Assembly (NCBI GenBank): GCA_964403505.1
Contig: CAYOFP010000008.1
Location: 4,823-68,822, forward strand
DNA: 64,000 nt
Source: CAKSEI01 sp964403505
Lineage (GTDB): Bacteria; Bacillota; Clostridia; Oscillospirales; CAG-272
Direction of reading: 5' to 3'
Shown: piece after piece, positions 53,082 to 62,167 of the stretch
How positions within the stretch are numbered: the first letter of the stretch is position 1
How the letters are laid out: every line of letters begins with the position of its first letter
Notes under the pieces: model-generated
What the model was told of the DNA's origin: nothing
Seen by the model: the letters and a program-made list of their open reading frames with translations, nothing else
The model's database searches: none
Made by a program: the position numbers and the translations under genes

Positions 53082-54464
53082 TCATGATTTCTTGACTCGG
53101 AATATCAGTTTTTTCATTGCGTTTGCATTAAAAGGAATCAGAGGATAGAGGTATGATCTGCCACCTACGCCTCGGTTTGTTACGATCAGGATATTAATCA
53201 GCACGATTGCCGCAATAAATCCCCAGAGTCCGAAAAATGCCGTGAATATAAGCGCCAGAAGCCGCATGAATTTCAGTGCATAGCCGAGCTCGTAGCTGAC
53301 CTGCGTGAAATTTCCTATGGTCGATATGGCTACATATAATATGACCGCCGGGGTGAACCATCCTGCGGCGACCGCAAAATCACTCAATATAAGACCTGCC
53401 ACGACCGACAAAGAATTGCCGAGCATATCGGGCGTATTGACCGCTGCGAGTTTTAAGCCGTCTATTGCAAATTCGGCGAGGAATATCTGAGCGATGATCG
53501 ATATTTTTGCATCGTTATCGATGATAACGAATGACAGCATATCCGGGACGAGGCCGGGATTTGTCTGCAATAAATACCACAACGGCAGGAGATATACCGT
53601 AAGGATGACGATAATGATCCGTGATATGCGCAGATACGTGCCGACGAGCGGCGGAAAATAATAATCGTCGGTTTCCTGTGCGAAATCAAAAATAGAGGTC
53701 GGCAGTATCATGACAGCGGGATAGTTGTCACAGATCAGGAGGATGCTGCCCTCGAGCAGGTGAGCGCACGCCGTATCGGGACGCTCGGTGTATCGGATCT
53801 TTGGAAAAGGATTATACCATTTTCGTTTGATGAGCACTTCGGCGAGCGACTCTGCACCCATATTCAGGGAATCGGTGTTGATGGAATTGATCTTATCTCG
53901 TAATTTTTGTAGTAATTTTTTGTCGCATAGGTTGTCCATGTAGCAAAGTGCCACATCGGTCTTTGTTGCGCTGCCGACCGTGAACTGCTCGGTGCACATT
54001 CTCCTGTCACGGACTCTGCGCCGCATGAGAGAGGTATTTAGGATGATCGATTCGCCGAAGCCGTCACGGGAGCCTCGCATGACCTTATCGGTCTCGGGCT
54101 CTTCCACACCTCGCAGGGGGTAGGAACGGGCATACATGATAATGCCGCAGTCATTTCCCTCACGCAGTATCGCCGTGCCGCCCTTCATGACTCCGTCTGC
54201 GAGCAGATCTGCATCGTCCATTGCGTCGGTCTCGATGTAGGGAACGCCTGCACTCTTGAATATCCCGTCATCGCAGAACCTCATGAAGAAATTGACCGAG
54301 TCGGTAAGGACGGTATCCTTCACAAGACCGTCTATGGCGTATAGGACACATCTTTTTCCTGAAAGGTCTGTAAATTCTCTCCGTATAATGTCGAAAGCGT
54401 TGTCGGTATTCAGCGCAAAATCGAGTGCGGCACGGTCTTTTTCATAAATTCCGCATAATTTCAT
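53082..54464 (-). CDS. Spore germination protein, GerA family
   Basis: 460 aa. Soluble N-terminal region of about 240 residues, then about five TM segments (ISRIIIVILTVYLLPLWYLL, AVAAGWFTPAVILYVAIS, LIFTAFFGLWGFIAAIVL). VGTYLRISR, FLAEFAIDGLKLAAVNTP and GGRSYLYPLIPFN are typical GerAA/SpoVAF-type sequence. It is the A subunit of a germinant receptor or the SpoVAF-like relative. No gerB or gerC neighbours, so it works alone or with genes elsewhere. Strong evidence that the host makes endospores. Confidence 0.88.
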   Translation of the reverse strand: MKLCGIYEKDRAALDFALNTDNAFDIIRREFTDLSGKRCVLYAIDGLVKDTVLTDSVNFFMRFCDDGIFKSAGVPYIETDAMDDADLLADGVMKGGTAILREGNDCGIIMYARSYPLRGVEEPETDKVMRGSRDGFGESIILNTSLMRRRVRDRRMCTEQFTVGSATKTDVALCYMDNLCDKKLLQKLRDKINSINTDSLNMGAESLAEVLIKRKWYNPFPKIRYTERPDTACAHLLEGSILLICDNYPAVMILPTSIFDFAQETDDYYFPPLVGTYLRISRIIIVILTVYLLPLWYLLQTNPGLVPDMLSFVIIDNDAKISIIAQIFLAEFAIDGLKLAAVNTPDMLGNSLSVVAGLILSDFAVAAGWFTPAVILYVAISTIGNFTQVSYELGYALKFMRLLALIFTAFFGLWGFIAAIVLINILIVTNRGVGGRSYLYPLIPFNANAMKKLIFRVKKS

Positions 54465-54609
54465 ATTTCATCACCTTTTCGTGGCTAAATTTTCAAACGA
54501 CGATAATTTCATGGGCGTTGAAAATCACTATTGCAAGCGACGCTATCCGGAATATCGTGTTTTTTATTATATTATTTCACAAAAAGAGAAAAATATGATA
54601 TAAATCATC

Positions 54610-54638
54610 TTGACATTTTATTTTGTTTGTGATATTAT
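54610..54638 (+). promoter_or_regulatory. Promoter of tRNA-Arg
   Basis: TTGACA (54610-54615), 17 bp, TATTAT (54633-54638), about 19 bp before the tRNA. Confidence 0.8.
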
Positions 54639-54656
54639 ATTCAAGTACGAATAAAC

Positions 54657-54732
54657 GCGCCCGTAGCTCAGCGGATAGAGTGCCCGGCTACGAACCGGTA
54701 GGTCGAGGGTTCGAATCCCCCCGGGCGCGCCA
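54657..54732 (+). tRNA. tRNA-Arg (anticodon ACG)
   Basis: 76 nt. Acceptor GCGCCCG/CGGGCGC, D arm AGCTCAGCGGATAGAGT, anticodon stem CCCGG/CCGGT with loop CTACGAA (ACG), T loop GGTTCGAATCC, and an encoded CCA end. ACG is read as ICG for CGN arginine codons. Confidence 0.95.
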
Positions 54733-54738
54733 GAAAAA

Positions 54739-54762
54739 GCCTCGTCATCGACGAGGTTTTTT
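54739..54762 (+). terminator. Terminator of tRNA-Arg
   Basis: CCTCGTC-ATC-GACGAGG followed by TTTTTT. Confidence 0.9.
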
Positions 54763-54765
54763 CAA

Positions 54766-54943
54766 TGAAATTTGCCCTTCGGGCAAGTGAAATAGCTTCG
54801 CTGTGAAATATTTGCTTCGCAAATGTGAAATGCGCTGCGGCGCATAAGGGCAAATTTTATTTCATATTGCGACGAAGGAGCAATATTTCATATGACCTAA
54901 GGTCATTATTTCACATCGAGCGAAGCGAGATATTTCATCTTAT
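54766..54943. repeat. Cluster of short palindromes spaced by GTGAAAT/ATTTCAT
   Basis: Six or more small hairpins (TTGCCCTTCGGGCAA, AGCTTCGCT, ATTTGCTTCGCAAAT, GCGCTGCGGCGC, ATTGC...GCAAT, ATGACCTAAGGTCAT, AGCGAAGCG) are separated by the same 7-bp word GTGAAAT, which changes to its complement ATTTCAT/ATTTCAC in the second half. A larger pair, TTTGCCCTT and AAGGGCAAA, encloses the first part. No coding content. Confidence 0.75.
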
Positions 54944-54987
54944 TTTCTGAAAAGTAGTTTTATTTATAGAAAAGGAAGTGGTCTTTG

Positions 54988-55512
54988 ATGATAATTGAAA
55001 ACAGGAAAGTTTTTATCGCCAATGATATATTATCTTTAGTAGAGCGTAATCCTGAATTTGATGATATCAATGATTATGAATGTTGGCAAGATAAAGCTAC
55101 ACAAGATGGATTTAATTTCAAACATGACATGACATTGGAAGCGTTTTGCAATCTGCCGACCAGATCAAGATTTATCGCTACGATACAGCGAAATTCAGAT
55201 AGCGCTTGTATTGGTTCAATATTTGTTTCTCCGGAGGGAAATCTACCGGATCTGGCGATTATGGTATATGAGCCGTTCAGACACCATGGATATGGAACAA
55301 TTGCTTTTTTACTCGGTATAAAATACTGCTTTGATGTTTTAAAGATAGATAAATTGTATGCCGGTTGCTATGAAACAAATATCGTCAGCCAAAAGATGCT
55401 GTCCAAATGCGGATTTCAGCCGAATCCTCCGGGCGATACGCGTGAAAAGCATTACTTAACCGGTAAGCCTATCACGCAATTTGATTTTTTGCTCTCAAAC
55501 CCGAATTCCTGA
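54988..55512 (+). CDS. GNAT-family N-acetyltransferase
   Basis: 174 aa from ATG 54988 (AAAGGAAG upstream; TTG 54985 adjacent). MVYEPFRHHGYGTIAFLLGIKYCFD is motif A with the acetyl-CoA-binding R/Q-x-x-G-x-G/A-like loop (RHHGYG). LYAGCYETNIVSQKMLSKCGF is motif B, and the YLTGKPITQFDFLL end is RimJ/RimL-like. Acceptor substrate unknown. Confidence 0.82.
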   Translation: MIIENRKVFIANDILSLVERNPEFDDINDYECWQDKATQDGFNFKHDMTLEAFCNLPTRSRFIATIQRNSDSACIGSIFVSPEGNLPDLAIMVYEPFRHHGYGTIAFLLGIKYCFDVLKIDKLYAGCYETNIVSQKMLSKCGFQPNPPGDTREKHYLTGKPITQFDFLLSNPNS

Positions 55513-55633
55513 TTTTCATAATGCTTACGGTGAACTCATAAGTAATGTTTACAGTGATCAGCTTGCGATCGTCATGAAAACCGTAAAGAATAAGGAACTC
55601 ATCACCCGACGGAGATCCCCCCGGTGTACCCTC

Positions 55634-55664
55634 AAAAACGACAAGTTTCAGCTTGCCGTTTTTT
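55634..55664. terminator. Terminator-like hairpin in 55513-55798
   Basis: AAAACGACAAG and CTTGCCGTTTT with TT following. The surrounding DNA (about 55560-55720) can be read as short frames in both directions but shows no convincing gene; I suspect an intergenic repeat. Confidence 0.55.
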
Positions 55665-55798
55665 GTTTGCTTACTTGAATATCCGCACAAACTCAAACAA
55701 CGGTTGAGAGGCAAACAACTATGTGATAATTGTTTTTTCGCTGCGATGTGCTATAATAAAATCACACCGGTGAAATACATTTTCAAGGAGAAATTATT

Positions 55799-56965
55799 AT
55801 GCAACTGAATTTAGGTAATAAAATACGCGAACTGCGTCACCGCGACGGCCGCACGCAGGACGCGCTGGCAGAGGCACTCGGTGTAACAGCGCAAGCCGTT
55901 TCCCGATGGGAGTCCGGCGGCAGTTATCCCGATGTGGAGATCATCCCTGTGATCGCAAATTATTTTCACATTTCAATTGATGTATTGTTCGGGTATCACG
56001 ATGACCGGGAAGAAAAAATCAAAAGTATTCTTGACCGTGCCACCGAGATTCTTACGCAGCAAGGTCGTTTAATATGTCAAGGAAGTATGTCGGAAGATGT
56101 GGAAGCGTGTATCAACATGCTACGGACGGCGTCGGAAGAGTTTCCGAATGAACCGAAGATCCTCTTAAAACTCGCCCAAGCGCTCCATATGTGGGGATGG
56201 CATAAATACGGAGCAAAAGTACGCAACGATGACGCTACCGGTATCATCGAAAATAATGTCGAATACAATGTGCAGAATATCTATTGGCAAGAAGCGATGC
56301 GTGTTTATGAAAAGGTTTTGAAATCGAATCCGTCTACCGAAGATTATACAATCGCAGTCTGTCAAATCACCCAACTTTATTGCAGAATGGGCGAATACGA
56401 AAAGGCAAAGGCTCTTGCAAACGATCAATCTCCTCTGATCATTTGCAAGGAAGTACTGCTGCCTTTAACCACCGTTGGTGAAGAAAAAGCACGCTATCAG
56501 GGAGAAAAGATAATGGCGCTCCTTTCAAGGTTGACATATGCTGTTTCTGAATCCGTTGCCTTGAGACCTGATGTTTCCGAATCAGAATACGGCAGACAAC
56601 TGCTATTGTCCGTTATCAATCTGTATGAAACAATTTTTGTTGACGGCAGATGCGGAAAATACCACTGGGAGATCGGGCATTTGTATCAGAACTTAGCCCA
56701 TTATGCAGCGTCAAATGACGGAGAAATCGATACTGTACTTGATTATTTTGACAAAGGCTTTGACCACTGCAAAGAATATCAGCGCATTTGCGAAGAGGAA
56801 GAATACAGTTATTCCGCTCCGCTGGTATCAAATCTGAAAAGCCTGACAAAAGGCGAACTTGCTCCCGTTGGTCAGGACTTTTGGGAAAAAGAACTCAAAC
56901 GATATCCGCAAAATATCCGTGACGAACTTCGCAAAAACCCCAAATATGCCGAATGCTTTGCATAA
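55799..56965 (+). CDS. XRE regulator with TPR-like C-terminal domain (2)
   Basis: 388 aa. HTH at about 5-60 (DGRTQDALAEALGVTAQAVSRWESGGSYPDVEI), then a helical repeat domain (AQALHMWGWHKYG, RVYEKVLKSNPSTEDY, YSYSAPLVSNLKSL). Paralogous in layout to 43948 and 61002. Promoter TATAAT at 55752-55757; ribosome site AAGGAG before ATG 55799. Confidence 0.82.
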   Translation: MQLNLGNKIRELRHRDGRTQDALAEALGVTAQAVSRWESGGSYPDVEIIPVIANYFHISIDVLFGYHDDREEKIKSILDRATEILTQQGRLICQGSMSEDVEACINMLRTASEEFPNEPKILLKLAQALHMWGWHKYGAKVRNDDATGIIENNVEYNVQNIYWQEAMRVYEKVLKSNPSTEDYTIAVCQITQLYCRMGEYEKAKALANDQSPLIICKEVLLPLTTVGEEKARYQGEKIMALLSRLTYAVSESVALRPDVSESEYGRQLLLSVINLYETIFVDGRCGKYHWEIGHLYQNLAHYAASNDGEIDTVLDYFDKGFDHCKEYQRICEEEEYSYSAPLVSNLKSLTKGELAPVGQDFWEKELKRYPQNIRDELRKNPKYAECFA

Positions 56966-57034
56966 TTCCCGTTATTATCATTTGAGGGATTAGGTATGGT
57001 GACGCATACGAAACAATATGCTTAGACAGAAACG

Positions 57035-57059
57035 AAAAGGCCGCTTATGCGGCTTTTTC
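57035..57059 (+). terminator. Terminator after the XRE gene
   Basis: AAAAGGCCGC-TTAT-GCGGCTTTTT. Confidence 0.8.
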
Positions 57060-57153
57060 ATGCCCGTTGATGAGGGCAACGCTTTATTGCTTGATTTTCA
57101 TTATGATTTATGTTAGTATCAGAGTACAAAACAACGATTGAGAGGGAACGATT

Positions 57154-57546
57154 ATGATCGGAAGGCATATTAAATCATTTCGTGAAAACAAGAATATTAC
57201 TCAGTCTGAATTGGCGGACAAACTGTGCGTGACCCGACAGGCTGTTTCAAACTGGGAAAACGAAAAGACCGAGCCGGATATAGAAACACTGCATAAGATT
57301 GCGGATATTTTGGAAATATCTATCGAAGAGGTGATTTACGGTTCAAAGAGAGAGACGAACGTAGTACATAATCACTACACAACCGAGCAGGTCACAAAAA
57401 CAGTATCAAAGGGTGTATCATTCGGCGGGGTGCTTGCGATGGTGATTTCCTATGTAAAATGGCACTCTATCGGGTGGGCGATATTGCACGGTGCGCTTAA
57501 CTGGATCTATGTGATCTATTACGTGATAAAATACGGGTGGTCTTAA
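57154..57546 (+). CDS. Small XRE regulator with C-terminal hydrophobic region
   Basis: 130 aa. HTH at about 7-60 (NKNITQSELADKLCVTRQAVSNWENEKTEPDI), a linker, then hydrophobic SVSFGGVLAMVISYV and WAILHGALNWIYVIYYVI. A membrane-tethered regulator type common in Firmicutes. Ribosome site GAGAGGG about 7 nt before ATG. Confidence 0.8.
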   Translation: MIGRHIKSFRENKNITQSELADKLCVTRQAVSNWENEKTEPDIETLHKIADILEISIEEVIYGSKRETNVVHNHYTTEQVTKTVSKGVSFGGVLAMVISYVKWHSIGWAILHGALNWIYVIYYVIKYGWS

Positions 57547-57607
57547 ATAAGTTAAAAAAATATATAACAGAATGTATACACAGGATCTCGGTTTGTTGAA
57601 ATTTAAA

Positions 57608-57735
57608 GAAGCTTTACGGCTTTAGATGAGATTATATTACAGATACACCCCAAGGCTCCCCTTGCACAGAGGAGCCGGGGGATGCTGACAATTTATTCGC
57701 CTGATTACAGAGATTTCATTACTTCTTGATTTTGC
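57608..57735 (+). repeat. Dispersed intergenic repeat, copy 2
   Basis: Shorter version of 52796-52983 with the same start, the same GC-rich hairpin block and the same ATTACTTCTTGATTTT end. The rest of 57547-57890 has no supported gene. Confidence 0.65.
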
Positions 57736-57893
57736 ACTCCGGGCAAAAAAGAGAAACGCCGGCAAGGCGCCTGCTGCTCCTGCAAAGAGCGTCGATACAG
57801 CCGAAACCGAAGAATGATCATATAATTTAGAACTATATAAGACGCTGAGTTTGATACCTTTTCAAAGTATCCGGCCCGGCGCCTTTTTTCCTC

Positions 57894-57955
57894 TTGACAA
57901 ATACTTCCATTCGTGATAGGATACAAAGTGAACGATTCATAAAGTAAACTTATGA
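57894..57955 (+). promoter_or_regulatory. Promoter and MarR-type operator candidate
   Basis: TTGACA (57894-57899), 17 bp, TAGGAT (57917-57922). Downstream TCATAA-AGTAAAC-TTATGA (57937-57955) is a perfect inverted repeat just before the regulator's start, a probable autoregulatory site. Confidence 0.65.
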
Positions 57956-57962
57956 GGTGACG

Positions 57963-58382
57963 ATGAAACAAACAGAAGATCTATTATTTGCCTGGCTGGC
58001 CCTGTCAAACACGATATGCAACGAGCGTTTGGTATCGGATATGCCGTTTAACGAAGCGCTGATCTGCAATCTGCTCGATCGCAGCGGCAGTGAGGGGATG
58101 TATGCCGCACAGCTGTGCGCACAGATCGGTATGCTCAAAAGTCAGATGAACCGCACCCTGAACAGCATGGAGCAAAAGCAGCTGATCCGCCGGGAGCGGT
58201 CGCAGACCGACCGTCGGCAGGTGCGGGTGTTTTTGAGACAAAACAGTCTGTACGAAAATCAGCACCGTAAGAGCATAGCACTTGTAAAAAAGATTATTGA
58301 ACAATACGGAAAGGAACGGGCAGTCGCCCTGACGCATGAATTGCATGCGATCGCAGGTATCGCCCGGGAGGTATTATCATGA
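57963..58382 (+). CDS. MarR-family transcription regulator
   Basis: About 139 aa from ATG 57963 (GAGGTG 4 nt upstream; a GTG at 57957 would lie within that site). Winged helix with YAAQLCAQIGMLKSQMNRTLNSMEQKQLIRRERSQTDRRQVRVFL, including the D-RR wing motif typical of MarR. First gene of an operon with the two dehydrogenases; overlaps the next by 4 nt. Probably controls aldehyde/alcohol metabolism. Confidence 0.88.
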   Translation: MKQTEDLLFAWLALSNTICNERLVSDMPFNEALICNLLDRSGSEGMYAAQLCAQIGMLKSQMNRTLNSMEQKQLIRRERSQTDRRQVRVFLRQNSLYENQHRKSIALVKKIIEQYGKERAVALTHELHAIAGIAREVLS

Positions 58383-59590
58383 ATATATTTTTACGTATCG
58401 GATGCAGGATCTACCAGCGTGCATTCCGTCTAGCACTTCCGCTGTTACCGTACCGTGAGCCTGTCATCCTGCAAAGCATGGAGCAGATCGCATACCTGCT
58501 GCGGGAAAAACACAAGGAGCGTGTGCTGATCGTCACGGACGGGACCCTGTCACGGATCGGACTCACCGCACCGCTGACCGATGCGCTGAGTGCGGGTGAT
58601 ATCGCATTTACCGTATATGATAGAACGGTGCAAAATCCGACGATCGACAATGTCGAAGAGGCAAAAGAGATGTATTCAGACTTCGGTGCACAGGCGATCA
58701 TCGCATTCGGCGGAGGCTCGTCACTTGACTGCGCAAAGGCGGCGGGCGCACGTATCGTCCGACCGAAAATGAGCGTGCAGAAGATGAGAGGTCTGCTCAA
58801 AATTCACCGTAAACTGCCGCTTCTTATCGCCATCCCGACTACCGCAGGTACGGGCAGTGAAACTACGCTTGCGGCGGTCATTACCGACGCTGAGACCCAC
58901 TATAAATATCCGATCAACGATTTCTCTCTGATTCCGCATTATGCAGTGCTCGACCCGGAGATCACCCGTTCCTTGCCGCCCTCGCTCACTGCGACGACGG
59001 GCATGGATGCGCTGACCCATGCGGTCGAGGCGTATATCGGCGGCAGTACCACCGCACACACCCGTGCGATGGCGGTCGAGGCGGTGACTCTGATCTTCCG
59101 CTGGCTCGAGCGTGCGTACCGTGACGGAAACGACCTCGAGGCACGGGGGAAGATGCTGCGTGCATCCTACTGCGCCGGGATCGCCTTTACACAGTCCTAT
59201 GTCGGTTATGTGCACGGCGTTGCCCATTCGCTCGGCGGACAGTATTCCGTTCCGCACGGACTCGCAAATGCCGTCATCCTGCCGTATTTCCTTACCGAGT
59301 ACGGGACGGCGTGTCAGAAAAAACTCGCTAAGCTCGCCCGGGCATGCGGACTGTGCGACGGGCAAATCGATGACGCTGATGCGGCGAAGGCGTTTATTGA
59401 TAAAATAAAGCAGATGAACGCCGACATGGGCATACCGGAGACCATCCCCGAGATACGGGAGGAGGATATCCCGCTCATGGCAAAGCGTGCGTCACGGGAG
59501 AGCAATCCGCTCTATCCCGTCCCCAAACTGATGAACGCCGACGAGCTCGCATGCGTCTACCGAAAGATCGCAGGAAAGGAATCCGTATGA
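58379..59590 (+). CDS. Iron-containing alcohol dehydrogenase
   Basis: 403 aa. The NAD-binding GGGSSLDCAKAAG, IPTTAGTGSETT, and metal ligands in MDALTHAVEAYIG and YVGYVHGVAHSLGGQYSVPHGLANA. Type III (Fe) ADH; interconverts an alcohol and an aldehyde. Overlaps the aldehyde dehydrogenase gene by 4 nt, so the two probably act in sequence. Confidence 0.92.
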   Translation: MNIFLRIGCRIYQRAFRLALPLLPYREPVILQSMEQIAYLLREKHKERVLIVTDGTLSRIGLTAPLTDALSAGDIAFTVYDRTVQNPTIDNVEEAKEMYSDFGAQAIIAFGGGSSLDCAKAAGARIVRPKMSVQKMRGLLKIHRKLPLLIAIPTTAGTGSETTLAAVITDAETHYKYPINDFSLIPHYAVLDPEITRSLPPSLTATTGMDALTHAVEAYIGGSTTAHTRAMAVEAVTLIFRWLERAYRDGNDLEARGKMLRASYCAGIAFTQSYVGYVHGVAHSLGGQYSVPHGLANAVILPYFLTEYGTACQKKLAKLARACGLCDGQIDDADAAKAFIDKIKQMNADMGIPETIPEIREEDIPLMAKRASRESNPLYPVPKLMNADELACVYRKIAGKESV

Positions 59591-60957
59591 ATATAAGCGA
59601 AATTTTCACAAAGCAAAAAGCATATTTTGAGAGCGGCGCAACACTGCCGTATAAGGCACGGCGTGCGGCGCTGAACGCTCTCGGCAAAGCGATCAAAGCG
59701 CACGAGGCCGAGCTTTCCGACGCACTGCACGCAGATTTAGGCAAGAGCCGTACGGAATCGTATATGTGCGAGATAGGACTTACTCTCTCGGAATTATCCT
59801 ATCAGAAAAAGCACCTGCGTGGCTATATGAAGGCACGCAGGCATCTCACGGGGCTCGCCAATTTCCCGGGACGCTCCTACACCGTGCGTAATCCTTACGG
59901 ATGTGTGCTTGTCATGTCACCGTGGAACTACCCGGTTCTGTTGACGCTCGAGCCGCTGATCGGCGCTATTGCGGCAGGCAACTGCTGTATTTTAAAGCCG
60001 TCGGCATACTCGCCTGCGATCTCCGCCGTAATCGCCCGGCTTATCCGATCCGTCTTTCCGCCCGAATATGTCGCCGTAGTCGAGGGAGGCAGAGCGGAAA
60101 ATCAATCCCTGCTCGATCTGCCGTTCGACTATATCTTCTTTACCGGCGGTGTTACGGTCGGAAAGACTGTCATGGAAAAGGCGGCGGCACACCTGACGCC
60201 GATCACGCTCGAACTGGGCGGAAAAAGCCCGTGTATTATCGATCGCACGGCAGATCTTTCCATCGCCGCAAAGCGGATCGCATTCGGAAAATACCTCAAC
60301 TGCGGTCAGACCTGCGTCGCACCCGACTATGTGCTGATCGACCCGACGGTAAAGGACGAATTTCTCGCCCGTCTGAAAAAAGAGATTACCGCCATGTACG
60401 GGGAAGCGCCGCTCGATAATCCCAACTATGGTAAGATCATAAATCAAAAGCATTTCGACCGTCTCTGTACGCTTATCGACCCCGAAAAGGTCGTGATCGG
60501 CGGCGAACGGGACGCAGACGGCCTGCGCATTGCACCGACCGTTATGGACGGCGTGACATCTTACGATGCGGTCATGGGCGAGGAGATCTTCGGTCCTGTT
60601 CTGCCCGTGCTCACCTACGATTCGATCGAGCAGGCGCAGGCGTTTGTCCGTGAACGGCCGCATCCGCTCGCATGCTATCTGTTCACCCGTGATAAGGCGC
60701 TCATGCGACGTTTCCGTGATGCATGGCAGTTCGGCGGCGGATGTATCAACGATACGGTCATTCACCTCGCCACCTCCCGTATGCCGTTCGGCGGCGTGGG
60801 CGGCAGCGGTATGGGCGCTTACCACGGCCGTCGGAGCTTTGAGACCTTCACGCATGAAAAGAGCATCGTCAAACGCTCCTGCCTGTGCGATATTCCCGTG
60901 CGAAATCAGCCGTATTCCTCCCTTAAGGACGTATTACTGCACATTATATTACATTAA
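59587..60957 (+). CDS. Aldehyde dehydrogenase family protein
   Basis: 456 aa from ATG 59587. VMSPWNYPVLLTLEPLIGAIAAGN, FFTGGVTVGKTVMEKAA, ELGGKSPCI (catalytic Glu209) and NCGQTCVAPDYVL (catalytic Cys243), then EEIFGPVLPVL. Resembles class-3/fatty aldehyde dehydrogenases by length and C-terminal extension. Oxidises an aldehyde to the acid using NAD(P)+. Confidence 0.92.
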   Translation: MNISEIFTKQKAYFESGATLPYKARRAALNALGKAIKAHEAELSDALHADLGKSRTESYMCEIGLTLSELSYQKKHLRGYMKARRHLTGLANFPGRSYTVRNPYGCVLVMSPWNYPVLLTLEPLIGAIAAGNCCILKPSAYSPAISAVIARLIRSVFPPEYVAVVEGGRAENQSLLDLPFDYIFFTGGVTVGKTVMEKAAAHLTPITLELGGKSPCIIDRTADLSIAAKRIAFGKYLNCGQTCVAPDYVLIDPTVKDEFLARLKKEITAMYGEAPLDNPNYGKIINQKHFDRLCTLIDPEKVVIGGERDADGLRIAPTVMDGVTSYDAVMGEEIFGPVLPVLTYDSIEQAQAFVRERPHPLACYLFTRDKALMRRFRDAWQFGGGCINDTVIHLATSRMPFGGVGGSGMGAYHGRRSFETFTHEKSIVKRSCLCDIPVRNQPYSSLKDVLLHIILH

Positions 60958-60990
60958 AATAAGACCGCTGCGTGCCGCAGCGGTCTTATT
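60958..60990. terminator. Bidirectional terminator
   Basis: AATAAGACCGCTGC-GTGCC-GCAGCGGTCTTATT, between converging genes. Confidence 0.85.
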
Positions 60991-61001
60991 GCCCCATCGG
61001 G

Positions 61002-62015
61002 TCAGATGCAGGGCTTGTATTCATCCAGTCCGTATTTGTGATATGCGGTACGGTATGCCAAAAAGCATCCGTCGGGATCTTCTTTCAGATATTCCGGATC
61101 GTGCGCATCAACGGCGATCTGATATGCTTTTTGCAGAGTGCTCTCGCATTCATCGAGTTTGCCGAGCCGATACAGGCAGGCTGCCATACTGACGACGGTT
61201 GCGCAATGGTTGGATTCGGTTCCCGGAATGGGATATGCGTGCGGGGATACCGTTCCGTCTTTCAAAAACAACTCGATGCTTGCGACCGATTCGCCAAATG
61301 ATTTGAGTGCATTTTCATAATCACCTGTTTCAAAGTAACCTTCTCCTTCGAGGTCGCAGCAGGCAAATAAGTCTTGATGTGCATACGGTTTCCAATCGCG
61401 GGCGCATTCCAGTCTGTCCTTTCCACGGAGCAGAAAAGCGCCGGTGCGTACTTTATCATTGGAGTTTAACGGTTTGAATTCAGGCATGGAATCGATCAGC
61501 TTTTTGGCATCGTCATATTGATCGTTCATTAGATAGATCGATGCAAGGTCGGATTTTGCGGCACAGACGATCAGGAAATCATTCGTTTCCGTGAGCAGTT
61601 TCTCAGCGATGGCGATCGCTTTGTCTTTTAACTCCATACGGTGCTCATAGTTTCTCATATGACATTCATAAAGAGTGAGCAATTCTGATTGCAACTCTAA
61701 CGCCCCCGGATACGCCTCGATGCCGTTTAGATAGATTTCTTCCGCTTTTTTAAAATCATGCCAGAAGTATCTGCTACCTTGTGCGAGGATATCCTCGACC
61801 CTGGTTTTGATCTGTGACACGTCATAGTCAAACAAAACGTCAAGGCTGACCTCAAAATATCCTGCAATTATGGGGATCAGACTGATATCGGGATATCCTG
61901 TGCCCATCTCCCACTTCGAGATTGCCTGAGAGGAGAGATTCAGGACGCTTGCGAGCTGTTCTTGCGTAATTCCTTTGCGCTTGCGCAGCTCTCGTATTTT
62001 ATTACCGAGATTCAT
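61002..62015 (-). CDS. XRE regulator with TPR-like C-terminal domain (3)
   Basis: 337 aa from ATG 62015 (AAAGGAA upstream). HTH LRKRKGITQEQLASVLNLSSQAISKWEMGTGYPD, then helical repeats (KKAEEIYLNGIEAYPGA, ALKSFGESVAS, LGKLDECESTLQKAY). Third member of the same layout in this window. Confidence 0.82.
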   Translation of the reverse strand: MNLGNKIRELRKRKGITQEQLASVLNLSSQAISKWEMGTGYPDISLIPIIAGYFEVSLDVLFDYDVSQIKTRVEDILAQGSRYFWHDFKKAEEIYLNGIEAYPGALELQSELLTLYECHMRNYEHRMELKDKAIAIAEKLLTETNDFLIVCAAKSDLASIYLMNDQYDDAKKLIDSMPEFKPLNSNDKVRTGAFLLRGKDRLECARDWKPYAHQDLFACCDLEGEGYFETGDYENALKSFGESVASIELFLKDGTVSPHAYPIPGTESNHCATVVSMAACLYRLGKLDECESTLQKAYQIAVDAHDPEYLKEDPDGCFLAYRTAYHKYGLDEYKPCI

Positions 62016-62167
62016 AGTGTTTTCCTTTCTGTACTTTGATATCAAGCAACGGCGCCTTGCTTGATTTTATTATACAGTCGCCAAAGGGGAAAATCAAGCA
62101 TCGCATATTTGTAAAAATTCAACTTTTCGTAGAGTCGGTTGATAGGGCAAGCGTCTTTTTAAAAAAC

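Noticed and set aside
55472..55714. 80-codon minus-strand frame and a 65-codon plus-strand frame in the spacer after the GNAT gene
   Set aside because: They overlap each other, one runs into the GNAT gene's end, neither has a ribosome site, and both cross a terminator-like hairpin; better read as an intergenic repeat.
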